Shown here in pieces: positions 8,200 through 17,351 of a stretch of 64,000 nucleotides of DNA. The first letter of the stretch is position 1. Every line of letters starts with the position of its first letter. The notes beneath the pieces were generated by a model that was not told the DNA's origin, ran no database searches, and saw only the letters and a program-made list of their open reading frames with translations. Source of the DNA: Candidatus Aminicenantes bacterium UBA647 (GTDB lineage Bacteria > Acidobacteriota > Aminicenantia > UBA2199); assembly GCA_002299555.1 (NCBI GenBank), contig DBOL01000107.1, positions 1 to 64,000 of the forward strand, in the 5' to 3' direction. Made by a program: the position numbers and the translations under genes.

Positions 8200-9105
8200 C
8201 TATACATATTTTAACATCTCATTAAGAGATCTCAAAGCTTTTTTAGATATCTCCTCATCTATCTCTATCTCATACCTCTCATTTTTCAGAGAGAGATATA
8301 CATCTTTAATAGTTGTCCTTTTCATGTTCTGGCAAACCTTAGGCCTCAAAGCCGGATAGAATTTCTTCCCCGGATTCTCACGTCTCATCCTGTCCAAAAG
8401 CCCTTCCTCAGTTGCAATTATAAACTCACTTGCAGGAGAAGTTGAAGCATATCTCAATATCCCGCTCGTAGACAAAACTTCATCCGCAAGATCCACGACC
8501 TCACTTCTCACCTCAGGATGAACAATAATTTTTGCTTCAGGATGGAGCCTCTTCATATCTATGATCTCTTCTTTCCTGATCCGATTGTGAACATAACAAT
8601 AACCCTCAAAAAGAATTATTTTTTTGTCCGGTACCTGAGATTGAACATAACTTCCAAGATTACGATCCGGAACAAAGATGATCTTGTCTGAATCAATATT
8701 CGCAACAACTTTCGCTGCATTCGAAGATGTACAGCATGCATCACTTTCAGCTTTTATATCAGCACCTGAATTTACATAAGTTACAACTTTCGCTCCGGGA
8801 TGCTGCTCCTTAAGATATCTCAGTTCCTCAACTGTGATCATATCTGCCATGGGACATCCGGCATCAAGTCTGGGCAGCAATACTTTCTTCTCAGGAGAAA
8901 GTATCTTAGCTGTCTCAGCCATAAATTTAACTCCGGCAAAAACGATCACACTATTTTTAACATCTGCAGCAAGCCTGCTTAGTTCAAGTGAATCTCCGAG
9001 GTGATCAGCTAACACTTGAACTTCACTTATCTGATAGTTATGTGCTAGTAAGACTGCATCCTTTTCAACTAATAATTTCTTTATCTGTATTGTCAGATCA
9101 TCCAT
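8200..9105 (-). CDS. nadA: Quinolinate synthase NadA
   Basis: A 301-aa cytoplasmic Fe-S enzyme that condenses iminoaspartate with dihydroxyacetone phosphate to quinolinate in NAD synthesis. The three cluster cysteines lie in AGCPMADM (C84), DACCTSSNA (C124/C125) and RPKVCQNM (C258). The AHNYQ motif near residue 21 and FMAETAK near 61 are also typical. The length is that of the compact NadA type. The ATG has GAGG seven bases upstream. It is co-oriented with the NifU-domain gene. The partner L-aspartate oxidase or dehydrogenase and NadC are not in this window. Confidence 0.95.
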   Translation of the reverse strand: MDDLTIQIKKLLVEKDAVLLAHNYQISEVQVLADHLGDSLELSRLAADVKNSVIVFAGVKFMAETAKILSPEKKVLLPRLDAGCPMADMITVEELRYLKEQHPGAKVVTYVNSGADIKAESDACCTSSNAAKVVANIDSDKIIFVPDRNLGSYVQSQVPDKKIILFEGYCYVHNRIRKEEIIDMKRLHPEAKIIVHPEVRSEVVDLADEVLSTSGILRYASTSPASEFIIATEEGLLDRMRRENPGKKFYPALRPKVCQNMKRTTIKDVYLSLKNERYEIEIDEEISKKALRSLNEMLKYV

Positions 9106-9234
9106 TTTTCCGCCTCAATCCATTTTAGTACAGATTCCCATATGCGTCAAACTTCCTCCTTAAGGAAAAGAAATGCAGGTTATGATAGATGTCAGGCAAA
9201 ATTACCCCGATTTTCAATTTCATTAAGCCGACTA

Positions 9235-9263
9235 TTGCATACAAAGATGAAGTAAAATAGAAT
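9235..9263 (+). promoter_or_regulatory. Sigma70-type promoter of the Asp-box propeller gene
   Basis: TTGCAT (9235-9240), a 17-base spacer and TAGAAT (9258-9263) lie about 47 bases before the ATG at 9311. Both hexamers keep the important positions. It would serve the exported propeller protein. Confidence 0.55.
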
Positions 9264-9310
9264 TAATGTTTTCCAGGACCAGGGATGTTATTTTTTTGGG
9301 AGGAATTTTA

Positions 9311-11992
9311 ATGAAACGAATAACTATCATTACAACAATGCTGTTGATCTTGTCAATTTGCCCGATCATGGAGTTTCCCGGGGAAAGCCCATCAAACAGA
9401 GAAGAACTTTTTAAAGAGTTCACATTCAGGAATCTCGGCCCTTTTCGTGCCGGATCATGGATATCGGATATTGCAGTGCCGATAAATCCCAAAAAAGAGG
9501 ACAGGTTTACCTTCTATGTTGCTGCCAGGAATGGCGGTGTTTGGAAAACAGTGAATAAAGGTACAACCTTCTTCCCTATCTTCGATAACTATGGAGTTAA
9601 TTCGATCGGCTCTGTCGAAGTGGCGCCCTCGAACAGCAGTATAGTCTGGGTTGGAACCGGTGATGATTCCAATGCAAGATCTGCATATTATGGTAATGGT
9701 ATATATAAATCCATCGATGGGGGTATAACCTTTACCAATATGGGTTTGAAAGAATCACATCACATCGGGAAAATAATCATACACCCGGAAGATCCGGATA
9801 TCGTCTACGTTGCTGTTATGGGTCATCTTTTCTCATTTAATGAAGAGAGAGGCGTATTTAAGACGATCGACGGCGGGAAGTCCTGGACAAAGATCCTGTA
9901 TATAGATGACAGAACAGGTGCCGCTGATATTTGTATGAACTCAAAAGATCCCGACACTCTGTTTGCTGCATCTTACAACATGCAAAGGTACCCCTGGCAT
10001 TTCGAAGCAGGTGGAGAAAACAGCAGAATATACAGAACCGGAGATGGCGGAAAGAACTGGAAAAAACTTGAGTCAGGCCTCCCCGTTGGAAAACTTGGAC
10101 GGATAGGTATCGATATCTGCCGTGCTGTCCCTGACACAATTTATGCAGTTATTCAGAATTTGAATCCAAAGCCGGATTTGAATAAAAATTCAAAAAAAAA
10201 GTTTGATGCTTTTACCGATCACTCATATGATGAACTCATCGGCGGAGAGGTTTACCGTTCGGATGACAATGGGGATAATTGGAGAAAAGTAAGCCTCCCG
10301 GGCATAGATGTGAGCGGAAAAGCTGCTTACTCTTTTAATGAGATCACAGTCGATCCTGAAGATCCGGAAAAGGTCTATATAATAGCCGTACAGATGCTCT
10401 ATTCCAAAGATGGTGGAAAGAACTGGCCGGGATGGAAAAACTGGAGGGAGAGGAAACTCTTCAGAAAAAATTTCGGGGATGTGAGGACATTCTGGATAGA
10501 TCCTGAAGATCCGGATCATATGATGCTGGGAAGTGATGGAGGCTTATATTCTTCATGGGACGGAGGGAAAACAACTTTCCATTATTACAACATACCGCTG
10601 GGTGAGATCTACGATGTCGAGACTGATAATAGCGAGCCTTATAATATTTATGCAGGCCTTCAGGACCATGAGACATGGAAAAGTCCTGTAAATGGATGGT
10701 CAGGATCTATAGGATTGGAAGACTGGGTTATCACAGGAATGTGGGACGGGATGTATACTTCAGTAGATCCGGAAGATAACAGATGGCTCTATTTTACAAC
10801 CCAGTTCGGCAAGCATCACAGAGTAGACCAGCTGAGAGGTGAAAGATCTGAGATCACCCCGGTGAATATAAAGGAAAGGCCTCCATACAGATACACATGG
10901 ACAACGCCTGTCGTCCTGTCTCCTCACGACAGCAAAGTAGTTTATACGGGAGGGCAGATGCTCCTTCGATCAATGAACAGAGGACAAACATGGGAAGAGA
11001 TAAGTCCGGATCTTACGGATAACGATCCGGTTAAGATCGCAGGAAAAGGGCATATCATGTATTGCACGATCACGACAATATCCGAGTCCCCTTTGAAGAG
11101 AGGAATTATCTGGGTTGGAACAGATGACGGGAAAGTACAAATGACATCAAGCAACGGCCTGATCTGGAAAGACAGAACACCTGAACTTAAAAAGGCCGGA
11201 GCACCCGGAAATAAATGGGTGAGCAGGATCTTTTCATCAAATCACGATCCATATTCTTCATATGTAACTTTTTCAGGGTATAGAGAAGATGATTTTAAAA
11301 CATATATCTACAAAACAGATAATCTTGGCAAATCCTGGACAGATATAAGTGGAGATATGCCCGACTCTCCGGTTTCTTTAGTTATTGAGGACAAAGATAA
11401 TGGATCTTTATTATTTGCAGGAACTGATTCCGGGATCTATTTCTCATTTAATGGAGGGATGAACTGGACAAAACTAAGGAACAATATGCCTCCTGTACCG
11501 GTAAGGGACATCCTTATCCAGGAACCGACCGGAGATCTTGTGGCCGGAACTTACGGAAGAGGAGTATGGATAACAAACATAGCACCGTTAAAAGAACTAT
11601 CCGGAAAGATCTTAAAAAAAGATATTCATCTTTTCAAAATAAGATCGAGGCCGGTGATGATATCTTCACAGAGAGCCTGGTGGGGGAACTATCACATGAC
11701 GGGCGATGCCCATCTCAGAACAGAAAATGAGAAACCGGGATTAAACATCTATTATTACCTTGGAAGAAATTATTTTTACCCCCCGGAAATGATCGTTTCT
11801 GACCCGGATGGAAGAGAATTACAAAAGATCAAACTAAAAACTTTAAAAGGGATATATAAACTCAATTGGAACTCCCCGGACAAAAAGCCAGGGAAATTCA
11901 ATTTCACAATTACTTCAGGTAAGGAAAAAACAACAAGATCAGGGGTTCTTAAGCCTTCAATTCTATGGCCTGTTAAAGAGATCCACAAGTAG
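9311..11992 (+). CDS. Exported Asp-box (BNR/sortilin-like) beta-propeller protein
   Basis: An 893-aa protein with an N-terminal signal peptide (MKRITIITTMLLILSICPI). It carries many Asp-box repeats of the form S/T-x-D-G-G-x-x-W: SIDGGITF, TIDGGKSW, TGDGGKNW, SDDNGDNW, SKDGGKNW, SWDGGKTT, TDNLGKSW and SFNGGMNW. These form the tight turns of propeller blades, as in VPS10/sortilin, photosystem assembly factors and sialidases. A final beta-sandwich-like region (about 780-893) is typical of such large secreted proteins. The GGGAGGA ribosome site six bases before the ATG sets the start. It precedes a tricorn protease in the same direction, suggesting a joint role in extracytoplasmic peptide binding or degradation. 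No glycosidase active site can be named from the repeats alone. Confidence 0.8.
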   Translation: MKRITIITTMLLILSICPIMEFPGESPSNREELFKEFTFRNLGPFRAGSWISDIAVPINPKKEDRFTFYVAARNGGVWKTVNKGTTFFPIFDNYGVNSIGSVEVAPSNSSIVWVGTGDDSNARSAYYGNGIYKSIDGGITFTNMGLKESHHIGKIIIHPEDPDIVYVAVMGHLFSFNEERGVFKTIDGGKSWTKILYIDDRTGAADICMNSKDPDTLFAASYNMQRYPWHFEAGGENSRIYRTGDGGKNWKKLESGLPVGKLGRIGIDICRAVPDTIYAVIQNLNPKPDLNKNSKKKFDAFTDHSYDELIGGEVYRSDDNGDNWRKVSLPGIDVSGKAAYSFNEITVDPEDPEKVYIIAVQMLYSKDGGKNWPGWKNWRERKLFRKNFGDVRTFWIDPEDPDHMMLGSDGGLYSSWDGGKTTFHYYNIPLGEIYDVETDNSEPYNIYAGLQDHETWKSPVNGWSGSIGLEDWVITGMWDGMYTSVDPEDNRWLYFTTQFGKHHRVDQLRGERSEITPVNIKERPPYRYTWTTPVVLSPHDSKVVYTGGQMLLRSMNRGQTWEEISPDLTDNDPVKIAGKGHIMYCTITTISESPLKRGIIWVGTDDGKVQMTSSNGLIWKDRTPELKKAGAPGNKWVSRIFSSNHDPYSSYVTFSGYREDDFKTYIYKTDNLGKSWTDISGDMPDSPVSLVIEDKDNGSLLFAGTDSGIYFSFNGGMNWTKLRNNMPPVPVRDILIQEPTGDLVAGTYGRGVWITNIAPLKELSGKILKKDIHLFKIRSRPVMISSQRAWWGNYHMTGDAHLRTENEKPGLNIYYYLGRNYFYPPEMIVSDPDGRELQKIKLKTLKGIYKLNWNSPDKKPGKFNFTITSGKEKTTRSGVLKPSILWPVKEIHK

Positions 11993-12135
11993 AACTAATA
12001 CTATTTACTGAAAAACCGGGGCTATATCCTCCGTATATTTTAATTGTCAAAGATTAAGATAAAATTTTTATTCTTAATACATTCCATTGAAACCGGAATT
12101 TCTATTTGGTATTTTTTAAAGTTAACGGAGGAACA

Positions 12136-15100
12136 ATGAAAATATCCAGATCGTATATCGTATTTTTAAGCATGGTTATTGCAATATTTATTTCCATCCC
12201 ATCATTCGGAAGTGAAACTTCCGAACCCGGGCACATCTTCAGATATCCGGACATCCATAAAGATACAATTGTTTTTACTTATGGAGGAGATATCTGGAAG
12301 GGAAAAACTACCGGTGGCCCTGCAGAAAGGCTGACAATTAATGATGGAGAGGAGAAGTCCCCGAAAATATCAAATGATGGAAAAATGATCGCTTTCTCCG
12401 GTCAATACGACGGAAATACTGATATTTATACGATGAACATGTTTGGAGGAGAGATAACGAGGGTAACTTATCATCCGGGTTCTGATTCAGTTAAGGGATG
12501 GGATCCGGTAAAGAATAAGATCATTTTTTCATCCACTCGTAATAGCTATGGAAGATATACTAATCTTTATCTGATAAATCCGGATGGAACTGACCTTGAA
12601 AAATTGATAATGCATGAAGCTGCATGGGGAAGCTTTTCCTCCGACGGATCTAAAATAGCTTACAATAAGGTCGCAAGAGAACATAGAACCTGGAAGCGAT
12701 ATAAAGGCGGACTGGCTCAGGATATTTTTATATATGATCTTAGAGCAAATGTCGAAAAGAGGATAACAGAGTTCAGAGGAACAGACAGATCTCCGATCTG
12801 GATGGGAAACGAGATATATTTCACTTCAGATAGAAGCGGCACTCTTAATCTTTATTCGTACAATACTGAAACCGGAAAAATAATCCGGAAAACTTCACAT
12901 AAAAAATTTGATGTCAGAAGAGCCTCCTCCGATCAGGGGCAGATCATCTATGAATATGGGGGAACCCTTAAAATATATGATACGGTTAGAAACATCTCTT
13001 TCGATCCCGGTATAAAAATCCTTGCAGATGCACCTGAATCAAGACCGTACATCAAGAATGTAAAAAACTTCATAACCGGTTTTGATTGCTCACCTTCGGG
13101 AAAACGTGCTCTCATTACAGCAAGAGGTGAAATATTCACAGTGCCTGAGAAAGAGGGACCTACAAGAAATATCTCTTCCGATTGCGGATCAAATGATAAA
13201 GACGGGATCTGGTCACCCGACGGGAAGAAGATAGCATTTATTTCTGACAGGTCCGGGGAACACGAGTTGTATCTTGTTGATTCGCTGGGAAACAACAAAC
13301 CTACAAAACTCACTGAGAATAAGGATGGATACAGGCAGAACCTGTTGTGGTCACCTGATGGAAAGATGCTCATATATGCAGATCAGACACTCGCATTTTA
13401 CATTATTGATATATCTACAAAAAAAGTAACAAAAGTAGACAAAGCAAATTATGAGAATGTTGATATAGATCTAAAAAACAAACCGATCTATGATTATTCA
13501 TGGTCTCCTGACAGCAGGTTCATTGCCTATTCTAAGATGGATTCTGATCTTGTCACAAAGATATATATCTACTCCCTTAAAGATGATATGATCAAATGTG
13601 TTTCAAACGGCACTTTCAATGATTTTCAACCGGTTTTCTCAAAAGATGGTAAGCATTTGATCTTTGTCTCCCACAGATATTTCAAACCTGTTTACGGAGA
13701 TTTTGACTGGGAGATGGTCTACAAAAACTCATCGGAACTATATTCTGTCTCACTCACCAAAAATGCCCCCCCTCTCCTCCCTTTCATAAGTGATGAGTCC
13801 GGCGAAACAAAACAAGAAAAAAAAACCACATCAAAAATAATTACAAAAATAGACTTTGACAGGATTTCAGAAAGGATTGAGAAATTACCTCTTCCCCCAT
13901 CCAATTACAGACATCTTGCTGTAAACTCTGATAATATTTTTTACTTAAATTCTGATAAGGGTGACTATAACAGATTCCAGTACAGGAGCCTTGGCCCCAG
14001 GGACCTTTGTGCATTCTCCCTGAAAACAAGAAAAGAGAAGATCCTTATTAAAGGAGTTAGTGGCTATAAATTATCTTCAAAAGGGACTCATCTCATTTTT
14101 AAAAAAGGGAGATCTATAGGGATAATCAAAGCATCGAAACCGGAAAAAGAAAAAGTGCTTAACCTAAGCAAACTTAAGATGAAGATCGATCCGAAAAGGG
14201 AGTGGAAGCAGTTATACAACGAAACATGGAGACTTGAAAGAGATTTCTACTATGACCCGGCAATGAAAGGAAATGACTGGAAAGAGATAGGAAATAAATA
14301 TGGAGAACTCCTCAAATCTGCTTCATACAGGGGAGATGTCGGCTACCTTATCGGTGAAATGATTGGGGAACTTAACACTTCCCACACCTATGTGTTCGGT
14401 GGCGATAAAAAAAGGAGAGCTGACAGAACAGGGACCGGGATGCTCGGTGTTGACTGGGATATAGATGAGAAGAACGGTTTATACAGATTCGGGAAGATCT
14501 ACAAAACTCCTGACTGGACAAGAAATGTTATACCTCCTTTAACAGGTCCCGGGAAAAATGTTGAAGAGGGAGATTACCTTCTTAAAATTAACGGGAAAGA
14601 GGTCAGTGCCAAACAGAACATCTATATGTATTTCGAGGATAAAGCTAATGAAGTGATCACGATAACAACAAACTCAAAACCGATATTAACAGGATCAAAA
14701 CAGATAAAAGTAAAAACTATTAACAGTGAAAATGTCCTTCGCTATCAGGATTGGGTTGAACAAAACAGAAAAAAAGTTGAAAAAGCGTCCGGCGGAAAAA
14801 TAGGGTATATACATTTCCCTGACACTTTTAACGGTACCGCCAGGGAATTCCCGAAATATTTTCTTTCACAGCTTACGAAAAAGGGATTGGTCATAGATGG
14901 TAGATATAATGGAGGAGGGCTTGACCCGAGTATCTTCCTCAGAAGACTTAACAGAAAGATCCATTCTTATTGGACAAGAAGATATTCTGCAGATCAGATC
15001 AGCCCTCCGAATGCAATAAATGCACACATGGTTCTTCTTACGAACAAACAGGCCGGGTCGGGTGGAGATGAGCTTCCATTTGTATTCCAAACTCTGAAGA

Positions 15101-15399
15101 TGGGGCCGGTGATCGGAACCAGAACCTGGGGGGGACTGGTAGGAGTATCCATGTTCATGAAATTAATGGATGGTGGGGGGATTACGGCACCTGACTACAG
15201 AATTTATGATACTAAAGGAAGATGGATAATTGAGAATTATGGCGTTGATCCGGATATCCCGATAGATAACGATGCACTAAAAATGTCCAGAGGGATCGAT
15301 TCCCAACTGGAAACCGGGATCGAATATATTTTAAAGAAACTGAAGAAAGAACCGATCGAAAAGCCTGATCACAAAGCATTTATTATTGAAAAAAGATAA
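12136..15399 (+). CDS. Exported tricorn-type protease (S41 family)
   Basis: A 1087-aa homologue of tricorn protease, which trims oligopeptides. After a signal peptide (residues 1-30) come propeller repeats with ISNDGKMIAFSG- and WSPDGKKIAFIS-type blades (about 35-560), then a helical C1 domain (EWKQLYNETWRLERDFYYDP), a PDZ domain (about 760-840) and the C2 catalytic domain. Visible catalytic elements are the His in NTSHTYV (about 753) and the nucleophilic Ser in AGSGGDELPF (about 979); the charge-relay Glu is probably in the last 100 residues. GGAGG four bases before the ATG sets the start. Archaeal tricorn is cytosolic, but this one has an export signal. A terminator hairpin follows directly. 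Confidence 0.9.
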   Translation: MKISRSYIVFLSMVIAIFISIPSFGSETSEPGHIFRYPDIHKDTIVFTYGGDIWKGKTTGGPAERLTINDGEEKSPKISNDGKMIAFSGQYDGNTDIYTMNMFGGEITRVTYHPGSDSVKGWDPVKNKIIFSSTRNSYGRYTNLYLINPDGTDLEKLIMHEAAWGSFSSDGSKIAYNKVAREHRTWKRYKGGLAQDIFIYDLRANVEKRITEFRGTDRSPIWMGNEIYFTSDRSGTLNLYSYNTETGKIIRKTSHKKFDVRRASSDQGQIIYEYGGTLKIYDTVRNISFDPGIKILADAPESRPYIKNVKNFITGFDCSPSGKRALITARGEIFTVPEKEGPTRNISSDCGSNDKDGIWSPDGKKIAFISDRSGEHELYLVDSLGNNKPTKLTENKDGYRQNLLWSPDGKMLIYADQTLAFYIIDISTKKVTKVDKANYENVDIDLKNKPIYDYSWSPDSRFIAYSKMDSDLVTKIYIYSLKDDMIKCVSNGTFNDFQPVFSKDGKHLIFVSHRYFKPVYGDFDWEMVYKNSSELYSVSLTKNAPPLLPFISDESGETKQEKKTTSKIITKIDFDRISERIEKLPLPPSNYRHLAVNSDNIFYLNSDKGDYNRFQYRSLGPRDLCAFSLKTRKEKILIKGVSGYKLSSKGTHLIFKKGRSIGIIKASKPEKEKVLNLSKLKMKIDPKREWKQLYNETWRLERDFYYDPAMKGNDWKEIGNKYGELLKSASYRGDVGYLIGEMIGELNTSHTYVFGGDKKRRADRTGTGMLGVDWDIDEKNGLYRFGKIYKTPDWTRNVIPPLTGPGKNVEEGDYLLKINGKEVSAKQNIYMYFEDKANEVITITTNSKPILTGSKQIKVKTINSENVLRYQDWVEQNRKKVEKASGGKIGYIHFPDTFNGTAREFPKYFLSQLTKKGLVIDGRYNGGGLDPSIFLRRLNRKIHSYWTRRYSADQISPPNAINAHMVLLTNKQAGSGGDELPFVFQTLKMGPVIGTRTWGGLVGVSMFMKLMDGGGITAPDYRIYDTKGRWIIENYGVDPDIPIDNDALKMSRGIDSQLETGIEYILKKLKKEPIEKPDHKAFIIEKR

Positions 15400-15407
15400 T
15401 TTAACAG

Positions 15408-15430
15408 GCAGGGGAACCCCGTTCCCCTGC
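15408..15430. terminator. Hairpin between convergent genes, probable bidirectional terminator
   Basis: GCAGGGGAAC and GTTCCCCTGC form a perfect 10-bp GC-rich stem with a CCC loop, nine bases after the tricorn stop. AT-rich sequence flanks both sides (ATTATTTAT on the right, and TTAAATTATCTTTTTTC when read on the minus strand). It probably ends both the tricorn gene and the convergent dehydrogenase gene. Confidence 0.75.
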
Positions 15431-15455
15431 ATTATTTATATGATTTTAAATAGAT

Positions 15456-16283
15456 CTATAATTTTTTCTTCTCAACTTTCAGAACGGTCTGCGCCAGATA
15501 CCATCTTAAAAGAGGCCCGAATACTTTAGATGCAAAGTTTGTCATCTTTCCTGAAAATGTGGGAATTACCTGAAACTTATTTTTTTGTATCCCTTTGATC
15601 AAGCACTTTGCAACATAATTCGCGGAAACAGGTTTTATTGCACCGGCAATTGCTTTGGTTGCATCAGGTTTGAACTTATTTTCATAAGCCAGTTGAGGTG
15701 TATCCGTGTCAGGAGGGAAGATAACAGTGACAGGGATATCATATGGTTTTAACTCCTGAAGCAGCACTTCACCAAAACCCCTCACTCCGAATTTCGCAGC
15801 CCCGTATGCCGAATATCCGTATACACCCAACAATCCTGCAACAGAACTGATCAATGCTATATGAGAACCCCCTCCCCTCTTTATCATTCCGGGCAAAACA
15901 GCTCTGCACGCATAAATAGTACCCATCAGATCAATATCTATGGTTCTTTTAATAATGTCAAGATCCATTTCAAAAAATGCTCCCGGGTGAGCAATACCTG
16001 CCGAAGTTATAAGAAGGTCAACCGGGTTCCCCCTTTCCTCCATATCTTCAACAGCTCGTATAATTGACCCGAAATCAGTAACATCACCTTCATTCGCTTC
16101 ACAACTTACACTCTTCTCCTCAGCTAATACTTTCAGCTTTTCTAATGCAATCTTTATCGCTTCCGGATTACAGTCAAAGATAGTAATATTAGCTCCTTTA
16201 CGGATTAATTCTTCCGCAGTTGCAAGTCCGATACCGCTGGCTCCACCTGTAATAAGAACATTTTTTCCTGAAAAATCATGCAT
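15456..16283 (-). CDS. Short-chain dehydrogenase resembling 3-ketodihydrosphingosine reductase
   Basis: A 275-aa classical SDR. It has the NAD(P)-binding motif TGGASGIG (about residue 12), a TSAG variant of the NNAG motif, a catalytic Ser in LISSVAG and the YxxxK pair in YSAYGAAKFGVRG. The block PPDTDTPQLAYEN matches the PPDTDTPGFAEEN block I recall from eukaryotic 3-ketodihydrosphingosine reductase (KDSR), and the C-terminus has a hydrophobic patch as in that membrane-associated enzyme. A sphingolipid or related keto-reduction role is therefore an inference. The ATG at 16283 has GGAGG eight bases upstream; a GTG three codons earlier overlaps the ribosome site and is rejected. No serine palmitoyltransferase is in the window. 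Confidence 0.75.
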   Translation of the reverse strand: MHDFSGKNVLITGGASGIGLATAEELIRKGANITIFDCNPEAIKIALEKLKVLAEEKSVSCEANEGDVTDFGSIIRAVEDMEERGNPVDLLITSAGIAHPGAFFEMDLDIIKRTIDIDLMGTIYACRAVLPGMIKRGGGSHIALISSVAGLLGVYGYSAYGAAKFGVRGFGEVLLQELKPYDIPVTVIFPPDTDTPQLAYENKFKPDATKAIAGAIKPVSANYVAKCLIKGIQKNKFQVIPTFSGKMTNFASKVFGPLLRWYLAQTVLKVEKKKL

Positions 16284-16347
16284 CTGATTCACCTCCCGTC
16301 AATCTGCATTTACCATAAATGCTTATTGTTACAAACTTTGTATTAAA

Positions 16348-16860
16348 CTAAACATATTTATTATGCTTCTCTTCTGAACGGGCCATGACGAATAAAAGAT
16401 CGGATAACCTGTTTGCAAATTTCATTAAAAACTCATTGATTTTTTCCTCTTTTGAAAGTGATATTATTCTCCGCTCCCCTCTCCGGGATACAGATCTGCA
16501 AATATCAATTTTCGCGGATCCCGGACTATTCCCGGGAATTACAAATCCTTTCAGGTTCATCATTTTTTCTATATTTTTCAGATCTTCCGTCAATCTATCT
16601 ACATCATTGCTATTCACAGGATCCTTTACCATGCCTGAAGTTGAAGCCAGCTCCGCACAAACTCTGAAAAGATCTTTTTGAATACCCTCAATCATTTCAA
16701 AAGACCCCTTCGTCTTCACAAAATGTTTAGCATCACCGAGAAAGGAATTTAGTTCATCCATAGTTCCATATGCTTCAACTCTTATATTATCTTTGCTTAC
16801 TCTCTCTCCGGAGAACAGAGAGGTCATCCCCTTATCTCCTGTTTTCGTTGCTATGCTCAA
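16348..16860 (-). CDS. Cob(I)alamin adenosyltransferase, PduO/MMAB type
   Basis: A 170-aa cytoplasmic enzyme that transfers the adenosyl group of ATP to cob(I)alamin to make coenzyme B12. The N-terminal signature TKTGDKGMTSLFSGERV and VEAYGTMDELNSFLGD bind ATP. The C-terminal helix SRRGERRIISLSKEE followed by FANRLSDLLFVMAR carries the conserved Arg, Glu and Asn residues. Length is normal. It indicates B12-dependent metabolism; the corrinoid-dependent RdhA lies 35 kb away and uses non-adenosylated corrinoid, so a direct link is not implied. It is followed on the minus strand by a gap before the dehydrogenase gene and preceded by a small exported protein gene 18 bases upstream. Confidence 0.92.
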   Translation of the reverse strand: MSIATKTGDKGMTSLFSGERVSKDNIRVEAYGTMDELNSFLGDAKHFVKTKGSFEMIEGIQKDLFRVCAELASTSGMVKDPVNSNDVDRLTEDLKNIEKMMNLKGFVIPGNSPGSAKIDICRSVSRRGERRIISLSKEEKINEFLMKFANRLSDLLFVMARSEEKHNKYV

Positions 16861-16878
16861 TTAAGTCTCCCTTCTTAA

Positions 16879-17205
16879 TTATTTAATTAAGATACTATCC
16901 TCTATTTTATAATTATCTACAAGATCGATCACACTTATCTTTATCTTCAAACCTCTCTGTCTCTTTACGGGAAACGGGATTTTCAGTTGAAGGTCTTTTA
17001 CCGGCGATCTTAGAGTGTTTTCCTTCTGATAAAGTAAATCACCTGCCTTTGAAAAAATTTCAAGTTTAACCTTTAACAACCCTACACCCTGTATTATAAC
17101 CGGAAGGGATATTACCCTGTTTTTCTCCTGCCCGAACTGGAGGAAATTCAGGAACAAAAAAATCAGAAGAAATAATTGGGTAAACCTTCTGGTTATAGCT
17201 GTCAT
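16879..17205 (-). CDS. Small exported protein of unknown function
   Basis: A 108-aa protein I do not recognise. Residues 1-26 are a clear signal peptide or membrane anchor (basic TRRFTQ, then LFLLIFLFLNFL). The rest is beta-strand-like with alternating hydrophobics (VKLEIFSKAGDLLYQKEN), ending in VDNYKIEDSILIK, which suggests a small periplasmic beta-sandwich. No Shine-Dalgarno is seen before the ATG. A weak TAAATT hexamer six bases upstream, with TTGATT 17 bases further up, would give a leaderless transcript. It is 18 bases upstream of the cobalamin adenosyltransferase gene and so probably cotranscribed, though no functional link is evident. Confidence 0.6.
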   Translation of the reverse strand: MTAITRRFTQLFLLIFLFLNFLQFGQEKNRVISLPVIIQGVGLLKVKLEIFSKAGDLLYQKENTLRSPVKDLQLKIPFPVKRQRGLKIKISVIDLVDNYKIEDSILIK

Positions 17206-17339
17206 AAAAAAAATTTACTTTAAAGTTGAAAAAAAATCAAATGTATCACTTGTAAGAAAAAAAAAATTTCCTTAATATACTTTGAGAGAGAAAAAATCAA
17301 AGGAGGGTCCGGGGTTTCAATATTTGCAATCATACCCCT

Positions 17340-17345
17340 TATGAT
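17340..17345 (+). promoter_or_regulatory. -10 hexamer of the roadblock gene, leaderless context
   Basis: TATGAT ends six bases before the ATG at 17352, which lacks a Shine-Dalgarno. The predicted start of transcription is the A of ATG. No good -35 hexamer is seen at the usual spacing. Confidence 0.4.
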
Positions 17346-17351
17346 CGACCA

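Noticed and set aside
9858..10676. Minus-strand ORFs inside the Asp-box propeller gene
   Set aside because: They are mirror images of repetitive blade sequences, lack ribosome sites and match no family.
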